Source: Chimonanthus salicifolius (taxonomy: Eukaryota; Streptophyta; Magnoliopsida; Laurales; Calycanthaceae). From it: a DNA stretch of 64,000 nt. Positions 1-10,924 of the stretch are shown in pieces (the first letter of the stretch is position 1; each line of letters opens with the position of its first letter). The notes under the pieces were generated by a model that saw only the letters and a list, made by a program, of their open reading frames with translations, was not told the DNA's origin and did not search any database. The stretch is taken from assembly GCA_013350335.1 (NCBI GenBank), contig CM023534.1:18185302-18249301 (forward strand). The letters run 5' to 3'. Both the position numbers and the translations under genes were made by a program.

Positions 1-1578
1 AAAGTTGTAAATCTTATGGAGGGTTCAAACTGACATGATGTAGGTTCAAACTTTTAGGTTATGCAAAAATTATACAGGCATACTTCATGTAGTCATCATG
101 CTTACGTCAAACAACTGAAATGATTCTCCCCCTCCCCCCGCCCGCCCCGCCCCGCCCCTGCCCTTGTTCCTTATGCCACAATCTTCGTAAGCCAACCTAT
201 GTGGAGCTGACCTATGTTGATGGTGATGGGTCCATTAGAAAGTTTAGTCTTGAATTTGTGGCCCTATAAAAAATCATCTTGATTGGATACATGAAACTAT
301 TTTTTCAAAGACATAAAAATTTAGGGTTAAAAAAGTGATTAAATTTTTGAGGACTTGAAAAACATAGCTTAGTCAATCCAATTAAATGATTTTTGTAGGC
401 CATAAGTTCAAACTTAGATCTTTTCAATGGACTCGTTAATGTCACTATATGTGAGCTTTAGATAGGTGAGGCCATGAAGAGTGTGGCGTAAGGAGGGTTA
501 CGGTGGATCATTGTCTTTTAATATATATATATATTAAAGAAGAAATTTTCTTACCTTTTCTAGTGATGTGACAGTGTCACATCAGCATTACTTACTATAT
601 CATGGAGTACATAAGTGTAACTCACACAGACACACACAGATATACCTGTGTAGTCAACATCCAATTCTACATCACTTAGAAGGAAATAACACTTTTAGAG
701 TTACATTGAAAAAGGTGATAGCATTCATGTGATGAAAATGGCTTGGTCACCTACCATTGATCTAAAAAATAGGTGTTGGTTTTTTCTACTACACCCAGGT
801 TATTGAATTGTGCTCCCTTCTCCCTATACAAAACTATAATGAGAGACTAACTAGGATTACCAAAATTTCCACGACACTTCATATATGATACTTTTAGGTG
901 TCCATAGGTTGCACTTGGGCCTTTTTCTTTTTTATTTTAATTAATTTTTTGATCCCATAGAAAAATCAACCATGTGGATTTAAAGTAGACTTGATAAGCT
1001 ACAAGTAGACCAAAATTTAGCATATAAGTCAATTTTTAGCCATTATGTTTGTATAACTGATGGGAACTGAAATAGAAAAACCCATCACTTCGTTTATTTT
1101 TAGCCTGTAAATTTCGCATAATTTCATTAATTCATGAAGGAATTTCATCTTGGACAATTTTGAAAGTGATCTCAATCACCTTTAATGAAATAACAAGTGA
1201 CCCTCAAAGGTGATTGAGATCGCTTTTAAACATTTATTGCATAAAACGGAGAATGGTGAGTGGTGTATTCATGGAAATGCCAAATCTATTCAACAATTGT
1301 TTTCTTTCTTGATGATTGATGTAGAACTAGTTTATTTGGTTACAAATGATGTGCATGTATCGATTCTACTATGTAGCATGCCACTTTTTCTCATGCACTT
1401 GTAGACTTTTGGTGAGTGGATTTTTGTTGCATTGTCAACCAAGTAGTGCTGCCCACTGTCTGCATTTGGTGGAAGATAGAACTTTATTTTTTTCTTTTGT
1501 TTTTTATTACTGATACAATCTCTTTTGAGAAATTTATTGAAGAGTATGATAGTACAATTTGTTTTTTTCCTGGTTTAG
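1..1578. other. Upstream intron of ALG2, no exon recognised
   Basis: AT-rich DNA with no recognisable ALG2 coding sequence, so the preceding exon should lie to the left of the window. It holds a C-rich run at 127-165, a short perfect inverted repeat centred near 572 (GATGTGACA/TGTCACATC), a small TA run near 520-535, and an 18-22 bp stem hairpin at 1163-1226. Confidence 0.5.
127..165. repeat. C-rich tract with G-quadruplex potential on the - strand
   Basis: A run of CCCC/CCCG blocks (CCCGCCCCGCCCCGCCCC). The complementary strand has more than four G3-4 tracts with 1-2 base loops, which fits the usual G-quadruplex rule. It stands out sharply in AT-rich surroundings. Confidence 0.7.
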
Positions 1579-1964
1579 GTGGCTTTGATAAACGTCTCAA
1601 GGAGAATGTTGAGTACCTGCAGGAGCTTCAAAGTTTGGCAGAGAGGTTAGGAGTATCCAACCAAGTTAAGTTTGTGACATCTTGTTCGACGGCAGAAAGA
1701 AATGCGTTACTGTCTGAATGCATTTGTGTTCTTTACACACCAAAGGTAATGTGCATAGAAGGATATAAGCTCTGCATTTGGAAACTTTCTATGTGCTTTT
1801 CCAGTTGAGAGTCTAACCCCTGTCATATGGCTTCATCTGTGTGTGGTTCCCCCACCCCCCCTCCCCTCTCTCTCTAGGATATATGCTCTGCATTTGGAGA
1901 CTTTCTAAGTGCTTTTCCAGTTGAGAGTCTAACCCGTCATATGGCTCATCTGTGTATGGTTCCC

Positions 1965-2004
<40 letters not shown>

Positions 2005-5000
2005 AGAGACCTTACCTTTTCTTAATTATGGAGCTTACCTAGATGCATGCTAATAGCTAGAGAGTGGATGACTAGGAAGATCTTTAGGTCAATTATGAGT
2101 AAGTGCATCCCCATCCCATCATCACAGTAAAAAGAATATATGAGTTCAAATAGGTCTTGGATAAATGCAATTATGTTGCTTGAAAATTCATATATAAATG
2201 GTGGATGGGTGCTGGTTATAGATATATATAAATTCATAGGGGTAGGTGAGTGCAGTGTTGTCAAACTCATCTGAGTTGCGAGTCAACTCGTATGAGTTGA
2301 CTCAACTCAGATGGTCCAGCGAGTTAACTCGCTGGTTAAATCGAAAATAGCCATTAGTCGTCCGAGTTTTGTGGGAATTGCAGATCATGCGATTCCAAAG
2401 TCATCAATCGCACCATCATTCGATGTGGAAGAAGAAGAAAAAAAAAAAGGAAGACGTGCGGTGCATGCCATTGGAAGATGGAAAGCCGTGGTTTCTGCTC
2501 TCTCTAGAAGTCCTTCAAGTTCGAGGTATGCTTTTTCCTCCTCCATCTTTCCCTCTTTTCTTCTTCTTCTTCTTCTCCTCTCGTTCTTCGTCGTCCCCCT
2601 GTGACTTTCCTCCTCTCTCCTCAGTTCCTCTTTCTTCTTCTTCTTCTTCGCTATCTGTCTTCATTACGATCTGCTTTGCTTTCCTCTTCTTCGTTTTTCT
2701 GGTTTCGTTTTCCTTTCCTTTGCCTTTCCTCTTCTTCGCTTTTGTGGTTTTGTTTTCCTCTCCTTCGTCGCATTAGCCTTTGGCTTTTATTTTTTTTGGC
2801 AAACTTAGGTATAGATACATACAGACATAAGTTTTAAGTTAGTGTAGTTAGTGTTAGGTATGAGAGTCCTCGTACGAGGACATGGGAGGTGGAATGGTGC
2901 AATTCTTCCGTTGACACTCCTCGTGTGAGGACTGTAATGGTTTTTTTTACCGTAAACAGTAATGTTTTTTTTTTAACTTATACAATTTATTATTGTAGAT
3001 TATTTTACATTTGCTTATTTTTTTATATATTTCAGATTGTCCTCTTTACTAGAACATTTACTTATACATTTATTATTTCAGATAATTTTACATTTACTTG
3101 TACAATCTTTTTTTTATATTTCAGATTGTCCTCTTTATTGTAACATTTACTTATACATTTATTATTTCAGATTATTTTACATTTACTTATTTTACATTTT
3201 TACTTATACAATTTATTATTTCAGATTATTTTACATTTACTTATACAATATGTGGAATTGAACAAAGTATCTTATTATTCTATATCATTTTATATGTAAT
3301 TATAGTATAAATAATAATTATAGCAAAAAAAAGTAAAAAATGTTAAAACTCTTACGATTCTGCGATTTAAGATTCACGAGTCGCACCCCTAGTTCAATTT
3401 ACAATACGATTTGAGTTTGACAACATTGGGTGAGTGTGAATGGTTTGGATTGATATCAGAGGTCCCCATATAGAGGGCTTAGGGTTTAAGATTGTCCAAC
3501 TGACAAAATAAAAAACATAACCATAGTTATGTTAAAACAGTTTTGGATAGCGTAAAGGGGGAAAAGCCCGGAAAACACATTCCTTCGTCGTTTTCTCCTC
3601 TCTCTGTCTAGGTATTCAATCTTTCTTTTTCTTTTTTAAATTTCCTTTTTCTATTGGTCATACTTTAGTAGCGTCAACAGTGGTGATGAAGAGTGGGCTG
3701 GGTGGAAGATTAGATAATGATCTCAAATCTGGAAAAAAAATCAGAGAGAGAGAGATCAAAATGTGGAAATAAGCAGTGATGAATAGTGGGCTGGGTGGAA
3801 GACTAGATAATAATCTCAAATCTGGAAAAAAAAATCACACACACACACACATATATATATAGAGAGAGAGACAGAGATCAAAATGTGGAAATAACTTATG
3901 AAAATGTCTCAACTTCTTCGTTTAACTACATTTTTGAATGAACTCTTTGGAGGATAGCATTCAGAAAAGGCAAAATGTCTAGGAATCAGGGAAAAACTTC
4001 AAGCTGGTTGCTTTTTTCCAAAGACTCTGATCACTTTTTCATAAAATCTACTGGAAAAGGTCTTAAAAGACTAAGAAATACAACCAGGTTGAATAGAGTG
4101 GTTCCCTACCCTACAGCCAACATTTTTATGTAGAAAACCCCTTTCTTAGACCTATTTCTAGTGTTTTTGGATTGGATTCAAGTAGGACTTGATTTTTTCA
4201 TTGCAGAATATGTACTTTTTTTTTTATAACCGAATTGAGAATATGTACTCCACTTATATGGGGAGTTTTGGCCATCTTGAATATGATCTTAGGATATTTG
4301 ATGCAGGACAACTAATAGGGTGACCCTAAATGTCTAATATGGTCCCTAAAAATTAAAAGGGATGAAAAGTATTGCACCCTATACTAAATATGGGCTGAAA
4401 TTAAATTTCAATTAATAAATGCAACTAATGAATATAAAATTTACCATAAATAAATATGCAAATATTAAGAATAAAATGTGAATACAAAATAAGGGTCCAA
4501 AATTAAATGAGTTAAAAGAAACGTGGCCTAGAACTTACACCATGCGGCAATTGCAAGTAAAGGATATCGATGGAATTACCTTTTCCTTTCATTAGGGCAA
4601 CCACGTGAAAGGGGGTTTGAAAGGGGTCTTGCGGCAAACAGAAGAAAAAGAACAGGAAGAGGGACGGAAGCCAAAAGGGGTAGGTATGGTTTGGGCAGCA
4701 AAGGGATGGCTTCGAAAATCCAGGAAGAAGAAGAGGAAGGAAGAGGAAGAGAGATAGAAGATAAAGGAAGAGTACCTGAAGAAGAAGTATGGTCTCACAC
4801 CAAGCCTCACACCGTAGCCTCACGCAAATGAATCACTCCCAATCTGAAAAACCGCACCTTGCAAAGGTATTTTGCGAAAATCACACTCTTTATTTCATTC
4901 AATCGTATATTGTAATGCTTACAAGAGAGGGCTTTTATAAGAAATGCCTCCCTTAAATAAAGAAACTCCTAAAAATAGCCTAAAACGAAAATAACTTATT

Positions 5001-8000
5001 GAAAATAGAAAATCCTAATTTTTAATTACTAAAAACCCTATCTAAAAATAAAATACGAAAAATAGCAATAATCTGAAAATGGAAGGAGCTGAGATGCACC
5101 GCATCAATCTCCCCATCTGAAAGAACTCGACCTCGAGTTCAAACAGATAAAAAGACATCAATCTTTCCAAGCACACGTTTTCCCAGTGTGGGGTCTTCAA
5201 TATGCATCACGCGCACGTGAGGTTTTCAAATCTCATCCAATGGAGTCATCATCAAGCCACAATGTTGCTGGAGTGACTTTTTTCCGTCGTCGTTGAGATG
5301 CTCGGATATCTAAACTGTCACCGTGGTCAACATGCTGTAAATGAGAAGAAGACGCCTCTGGTAATACAAAGTTGTGGTATCTCTCCAGAAGAGTCTGATC
5401 CTATCGCTGAAGGTCATTTGTTGTCAACAATGTGAATTCTGTCTTTGGCTGGCGTGTGGGAATCACTTTCTCATTCAGTACAAACTCTATCTTCTCTCTC
5501 TTGGTGACAGGGAAGGCTTTGTAGGTTCAGGCCATGGATTATGAAGTGTGCTAGGTAGGCCAGTATATGGGTCAGGACGAGGCTCATATGAGGTTGGACT
5601 GAGTGGTAAGGCTGCTGGAACTGGACAGAATGTGAGGTCCTCTATATGATCATGCACATCAAATTCATTGGACTTACAATGAGTATCTGTAGCAAAATTA
5701 TATTGTTTATTGCATGTATTAATTTCACTTTTAATTTCAGCATGTGATGCAAATGCAGATGCAGACTCAGACAACTTAGGTGATACTGGCACTGGACTAG
5801 GGTCTATGAATGGAGATGATATGGGAACACACTTAACCAACCCAAGGGGATATTCATCGAAATCGTCAATGCCCTCATCACTTTCGGGATGTTCTCTCGC
5901 ATATTCATTTTCAACGTCCTCGTCTGTCTTTTCATTGGATTGTTTTTCCATCATAAGGGTTCTTTCCTTATTCCGATTCTTGGTAGGACATTCGTGAGCG
6001 AAATGCCCATAACCATGACAGTTGTAGCATTTGATCCCTTGTTTGGAAGAACTCGCACCAGAAGCTCCTTTAACACTTACATCCTTGTTTTAGAATGGAG
6101 CATTGGTGGTTGACTTGGCTTGACTCACCGTATCCCGTGGAGTCTACTCAAATTGCTTAACAGGGTTCGGGGTCAAGTAACGCTCCAACTCTTGAACTCT
6201 CTGATAAGTCTCCTCTAAGGTGTTGACACTGTGGGGAATCAACTCTTTTTGGAGATCTGGACGGAGACCCATTCGAAACCGAAAAAGAGTCACAAGAAGA
6301 TCCTCCTTCATATCACATCTCATCATGTACTCATCAAACTTGTCGATGTAATCACCGACTGACATGTTTCCTTGACGAAATGCTTGCCATTGATCCATTA
6401 ATCTCTCTCTATAGGTCAAAGGGAGGTATTTTTCTTTCAGTTTTTCTTTCATTTCATCCCAATAAGAAATAAGCTCACCTTCGACTTTTTCAATTTGGTG
6501 CTCTACATTGGTCCAGAAAAGTTTAGCTTGACCCAACAATTTCATTTTTGCAAATCTCACACGACGCTCTTTGGACTTGTTATACCATTCAAAATAGTGT
6601 TCCATGTCAGACAACTAGTCAATAAAAGCCTTTGGGTCATGTCGACCATCAAAACTCGGAGCCTCAACTTTAACAGATCTCACTATTTCAGATTTAGGGT
6701 TGGGAAGGTCATGATAAGCATAATGGTTGTAGGAACCATTTCTTCCTCTACCAGGCCCTCGGTCACCAACTCTACCTCGACCTCTACCCCTACCAACTTC
6801 CAAGTCAATGTTTTGATTGAGGGAAAGCTCTAGTTCATCGAAGCGGTTATCGGTTTTGGTCGCCTGTTCTGCTATTCTGGTTTCCATGTTGGTTAAGCGG
6901 GCATTGATATCGTCTAAGATTTTGGTAAACGATGTGAGATCCATATTGGGTTGATATTCTCGGCCACTATGTGTGGGCATGCACAGGAAGACACGCTAAA
7001 TGATGTGACTTAACGCTAATGAATGTAGTGATGTAATGGCCTAAGTCTATATGCCATGAATGCGTTTTTTTTTTTTTGTTTAAATAATAAAGAATGCAAT
7101 TTTTTAATTAATTAATTAATTTTTTAATTAATTAATTTTTTTAAATGCGACCTAAGATCTGGAAAGTTAAGAAATTCTCCTAACCTAAGCTCTGATACCA
7201 AATTTGATATATGGCAATTAATAGGGTGACCGTAAATGTCTAATGTGGTCCCTAAAAATTAAAAGGGATGAAAATAATGCACTCTATACTAAATGTGGAC
7301 TGAAATTAAATTTCAATTAATAAATGCAACTAATGAATATAAAATTTACCATAAATAAGTATGCAAATATTAAGAATAAAATGTGAATGCAAAATAAGGG
7401 TCCAAAATTAAATGAGTTATAAAAGAAACGTGGCCTGGAACTTACACCATGCGGCAATTGCAACTAAAGGATATCGATGGAATTACCTTTTCCTTTCATT
7501 AGGGCAACCACGTGAAAGGGGGTTTGAAAGGGGTCTTGCGGCAGATAGAAGAAAAAGAACGGAAGAGGGGCGGAAGCCAAAAGGGGTAGGTATGGTTTGG
7601 GCAGCAAAGGGATGGCTTCGGAAATCCAGGAAGAAGAGGAAGAGAGATAGAAGATAAAGGAAGAGTACCTAAAGAAGAAGTATGGTCTCACACCAAGCCT
7701 CACACCGTAGCCTCACGCAAATGAATCATTCCCAATCTGAAAAATCGCACCTTGGAAAGGTATTTTGCGAAATCTCACTCTTTATTTCATTCAATCGTAT
7801 ATTGTAATGCTTACAAGAGAGGGCTTTTATAAGAGATGCTACCCTTGAATAAAGAAACTCCTAAAAATAGTCTAAAACGAAATAACTCACTGAAAATAGA
7901 AAATCTTAGTTTCTAATTACTAAAAACCCTATCTAAAAATAAAATACGAAAATAGCAATAATCTTAAAATAGAAGGTGTTGAGATGCACCGCATCAATAT

Positions 8001-9304
8001 TTGAAAGCCCTAATCTCGATTTGTGATTACTTCTAGGGCTTAATGTACTTGCATGTTATAGACCTATTTCTAGTGTTTTTGGATTCGATTCAAGTAGGAC
8101 TTGATTTTTTTCATTGAGAATATGTACTTCACATCGAGTTTTGGACATCTTGAATCTGATATTAGGATATTTGAAAGCCCTAATCTCGATTTGTGATTAC
8201 TTCTAGGGCTAATGTACTTGCATGCTATAGATCTCTTATGTTCTTTTGATTTTGTGCAAGTTATTTCCTTAGGACCTTGTTTTAATCATTGATTACAAAA
8301 TATTATCTTCTTAAATCAGTGCTTTCATTGCATATTTTAAGCATATAGCAGTATTTATTATTCTGATTTCGTATGTTCTTTCATTACATTCTTAGATCTA
8401 GGGTCTTGAACATCATAACCTCATTTTAGGGCAAATTTCACTTCTGTCTTGCATCACCTGATGGAAGTGAAGTTCATTGTCCATAAGCACTATCCCTCAT
8501 AATAAAGAGGAACCTTTCATTAAGTATTTAAATTCTTCATTATCATTACCTTATTACTTACAGAGAAATGTAATGGTAAATTCATTTGGACTTGGTTGTC
8601 TTATTTTAAAATGATTCCAAATCTCTAACCGTGACTCTGTATGGTTTGACACAATCAGAAGTTATTCCATACAAAGTGGGTTCTTTTAGGTGATCATGTG
8701 AATATAGGCAACTCAACTCCTAACTGATGTTCCATCTGCTCTTTTTTCTATGAACACTATTTATTTTAAATTTAGATACTACTGGTTCAATTTCCTAAAC
8801 CCAAAAGGGAGAGGAACCAAACAGAGCCTTCTTTTATCATGTTATCCTCTTTCGGTTGTTTTCTGCATGCTGATTGAGTTTTATTGATCGAAATGGTGGG
8901 ACCCACCTGTTTTCAGCTTGGAGCCCCCATTTTGTGAATCCCTTCTTATATTGTTTCTTGGTTCTGTTAAAAATGTGGAACTAAACTTTCCTTCTACTTC
9001 ATAATGCAGGATGAACACTTTGGCATTGTCCCGCTGGAAGCAATGGCAGCTCAGAAGCCTGTCATTGCATGCAATAGTGGCGGCCCAGTGGAGACAATTA
9101 TACATGAGGTCACAGGGTTCCTTTGTAACCCAACCCCTCATGAATTTTCTCTGGTCATGGCTAAGCTCATAAGTGAGCCCCAATATTGCTGAAAGGATGG
9201 GTAAAGAAGCACGCCGACATGTCTGTGAGGCATTCTCTACCAAAATGTTTGGCCAGCGATTAAATCGTTTTGTAGTAGATGTTGTCCAAAGTAGGCATGA
9301 ATGA
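1579..9304 (+). CDS. ALG2: ALG2-like alpha-1,3/1,6-mannosyltransferase, last two exons, frameshifted
   Basis: The 3' part of a GT4-family glycosyltransferase that adds the second and third mannose to the dolichol-linked oligosaccharide on the cytosolic face of the ER. Exon A, 1579-1745, follows a TTTAG acceptor, reads [18 protein letters not shown] onward to [13 protein letters not shown], and ends AAG|GTAATG. Exon B starts at 9010 after TAATGCAG in phase 0 and reads [14 protein letters not shown], which holds the GT4 EX7E signature (EHFGIVPLE). The reading frame hits a stop at 9190-9192. Removing one C from the CCCC run at 9178-9181 restores a family-like tail ([14 protein letters not shown] to [10 protein letters not shown], stop 9302-9304). 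An AATAAA lies at 9318-9323. Earlier exons must lie upstream of the window. The family assignment is secure. Whether the frameshift is real (a pseudogene or altered C-terminus) or a sequencing error cannot be told. Confidence 0.88.
1761..2002 (+). repeat. Tandem duplication (about 116 bp) ending in a CT microsatellite
   Basis: Two imperfect copies begin GGATATAAGCTCTGC (1761) and GGATATATGCTCTGC (1877), immediately after the ALG2 exon. The second copy ends in a (CT)n run at about 1968-2001. The first copy ends in a shorter C-rich/CT stretch, so the CT tract has expanded in one copy only. Confidence 0.85.
2253..3428. mobile_element. Non-autonomous hAT-type element in the ALG2 intron
   Basis: The terminal inverted repeats are CAGTGTTGTCAAACTCA on the left and CAATGTTGTCAAACTCA (read on the - strand) on the right, 16 of 17 matching. 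The flanking 8-bp duplication GGTGAGTG is perfect (2245-2252 and 3429-3436). The 1176-bp interior has no transposase. It opens with a near-palindrome of GAGTTGACTC units (2270-2310), then a pyrimidine-rich stretch (2520-2780), then a run of ~50-bp repeats built on TTATTTCAGATTATTTTACA (2970-3250). TIR form and TSD length are those of hAT elements. Confidence 0.9.
2966..3250. repeat. AT-rich minisatellite inside the hAT element
   Basis: Several degenerate copies of TTTACATTTACTTATACA followed by TTTATTATTTCAGATTA are arrayed head to tail. The open frames across it only reflect the repeat and are not genes. Confidence 0.7.
3685..3893 (+). repeat. Tandem duplication (about 95 bp) with compound microsatellite
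   Basis: GATGAAGAGTGGGCTGGGTG and GATGAATAGTGGGCTGGGTG begin two copies that both run to GATCAAAATGTGGAAATAA. The second copy contains an (AC)n(AT)n(AG)n compound microsatellite where the first has a short (AG)n. Confidence 0.8.
4299..5106 (-). repeat. 3' LTR of the gag-only gypsy-like element
   Basis: 808 bp. It is homologous to 7205-7996 with scattered substitutions and small indels. It ends in GATGCACCGCATCA on the + strand, next to the purine-rich priming tract. Confidence 0.88.
5487..6980 (-). pseudogene. gag of the gypsy-like element, three in-frame stops
   Basis: One frame on the - strand runs from [12 protein letters not shown] at 6980 to 5487. It has an N-terminal stretch with a GRGRGRG-type arginine-glycine run, then the retrotransposon gag core ([51 protein letters not shown]). 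A CCHC zinc knuckle follows ([14 protein letters not shown], near 6010-6030), then an acidic and proline-rich tail. Stops interrupt the same frame at 6615-6617 (where a Trp is expected before LSDMEHYF), 6144-6146 and 6090-6092. There is no frameshift between the pieces. The protein would have been a capsid/nucleocapsid polyprotein that can no longer be made whole. Confidence 0.85.
7205..7996 (-). repeat. 5' LTR of the gag-only gypsy-like element
   Basis: 792 bp. It is the partner of the left LTR and abuts the tRNA-Met primer-binding site. The length difference from the other LTR and multiple mismatches mean the insertion is not recent. Confidence 0.88.
8230..9009. other. Remainder of the long ALG2 intron
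   Basis: AT-rich sequence ending in the acceptor ATAATGCAG at 9009. I see no coding sequence, RNA gene or clear repeat in it. Confidence 0.5.
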
Positions 9305-10775
9305 ATGATGATATGTTAATAAATGACAGGGAAGAGTTAGGCTTGAAATATTGAATGCAAGCAATGTGTTTGGTCTGTTCTCTATTCTTTATAAGGTTGT
9401 AACCTTTTTCCTCTTTAAGAAAAGCATCCCCTATTTTTGAATGTTCTCAATCTCATCTTGACTATCCTTGCCATTTTCTAAGGTTGGCCTTCTGAGTTAT
9501 ATTTTTTCACTCTAGCCTGTCGAAAGCCATATCCTAAGTATCTATAACATATTGAATGCATTCAATCATACAGTCCTTAACTTCCAATCTCTTAGAACCT
9601 GTTTCCATTTTTCCCCCAGATGGAATTCATAGATTGCAGAAAGAATGCTTACTCCATCGAAAGAAATCAAAGAATGCGTTTTTTATTCCCTGCAGACGAT
9701 GAAGAGCATTTTCCTTTAACAAAGAAGTCACAAACAAGGGAGATGGTTTCCCACTCGTGGTTAAACTCTCACCGGAAAATGTGAGAGTTGGCTCACCCAC
9801 ATTGACACCTTTCTGATGAAAAAAAAAACCCAAACAAAACACAGAATTATGTTAACACATCTTTGAGGGTCATGCTAAACAATGTACTTTATCTCTTATT
9901 TATTTTCTTTTTGGGTACCCAAGAGAAGAAAATAGGTGGCTTGACTCTCAACTGCTTTCTTCTAGTCCTAGGATAACAGCATAAAGTGTAACTTCAAGAC
10001 TCAACAGATTGCATAGTGGGTTTTCTTTCTTGCATTAGTATTTTGGGACTGACCTGCATTTCTTCAGCTTCAGCAGTCTAGGGTTTTTTGCTTATTTGAA
10101 TGTTTTCCAAGTTGATTTCTTCCTGTGGAGCATTTTTATGGGTCTCACTGGTTCTAACATTTGCATAGCGAAACATCTTTCCATGGAAAAATGCCTCAAA
10201 TCTTCAAATGAGCTTTCTCTATCATCTTCTATAGTTTCATTTTCCTCTTCTCCACAATGGAAAAATCTGAGTGAGGAGCTGTGAGCAATTTTCAGTGGAA
10301 AAACACAAGCATCCTTGTCTTCATTTGGATGTTTTGGATTTTACACTTGAAATTTATATGGTGCTGAAAGGGTGGTAAGAGCAGAAGCATTTCATGTTCT
10401 TGTTTTTTTTTAAGGTGATTTCATGTTCTTTGCAACAAAAAATTCACAGGGTAATGGACACTTGTCTGTTTCATTGTCCAATTTCCACCGTCAAATCAAC
10501 TGAGATGGATCACCAAACAGGCTCCTTAATCCTTAAATCTATATTAAGCGAAGCATTGTTCCTATTTTTATTTCCTTCATTTTATCATAATAAATTGATA
10601 ATATTTCATTATATCTTTCATTTTTTTTTCAGTTATTGTGATAAAAAAGGAGTAAAATGAGAACAGTGCTCAATTTTAATAGTCCCAAATCAATTCCCAT
10701 CTACAATATGTTAAAATGACGGTTCTTACCACAATGGTTGGATTATTCCACGGTTGACTGAATTAGTATGGTACC
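9305..10775. other. ALG2 3' flank, no gene recognised
   Basis: Contains AATAAA (9318-9323), probably used as an ALG2 poly(A) signal. Beyond that it is intergenic sequence with only short open frames on both strands that show no family resemblance. Confidence 0.4.
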
Positions 10776-10924
10776 CAGGGATTAAAATCTCTATATCGGC
10801 TGAGAAATTTCTCTCCTTTTTTTTTTTTATTAAAGTTATCTATATCAATCGATACATATCATATCGAACGATATATAAAGGTTTAAAAAACTGATATATA
10901 TCGGCCGAGATATTAAAATCACTG
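10776..10924. mobile_element. Small hAT-type MITE with ATCGGCCGATA-like ends
   Basis: The left end CAGGGATTAAAATCTC and the right end (read on the - strand) CAGTGATTTTAATATC are imperfect inverted repeats, each followed by a TATCGGC-type block. The flanks ATGGTACC and AATGTACC match at 6 of 8 bases, as expected of an old 8-bp duplication. The interior is AT-rich with no coding capacity. Confidence 0.6.

Larger units (their letters stand above)
4299..7996 (-). mobile_element. Gag-only LTR retrotransposon, gypsy-like, inserted in the ALG2 intron
   Basis: Two LTRs (4299-5106 and 7205-7996) are flanked by a perfect 5-bp duplication ATATT (4294-4298 and 7997-8001). Read on the - strand, the LTRs start TGATGCGGTG and end in CA. 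A primer-binding site matching the tRNA-Met 3' end (TGGTATCAGAGC, 7189-7200 complement) lies 4 bases inside the right LTR. A purine-rich AGATGGGGAGAT lies just inside the left one. Only a gag frame is present between; protease, reverse transcriptase and integrase are absent. It fits the class of LTR elements carrying only gag, which need proteins from another element to move. Confidence 0.9.
4148..8229 (+). repeat. Host tandem duplication (about 170-215 bp) split by the LTR element
   Basis: Copy 1 begins GACCTATTTCTAGTG at 4148, is interrupted after 4298 by the 3.7 kb element, and resumes at 7997-8060. Copy 2 is intact at about 8061-8229. Both read through GATATTTGAAAGCCCTAATC and GTACTTGCATG. 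Copy 1 carries about 40 extra bases including a T run. The uninterrupted copy shows the pre-insertion sequence of the target site. Confidence 0.85.

Noticed and set aside
2311..2837. Ser/Phe/Leu-rich open frames
   Set aside because: Produced by a CTT/TTC-rich tract inside the hAT element. No start context or homology.
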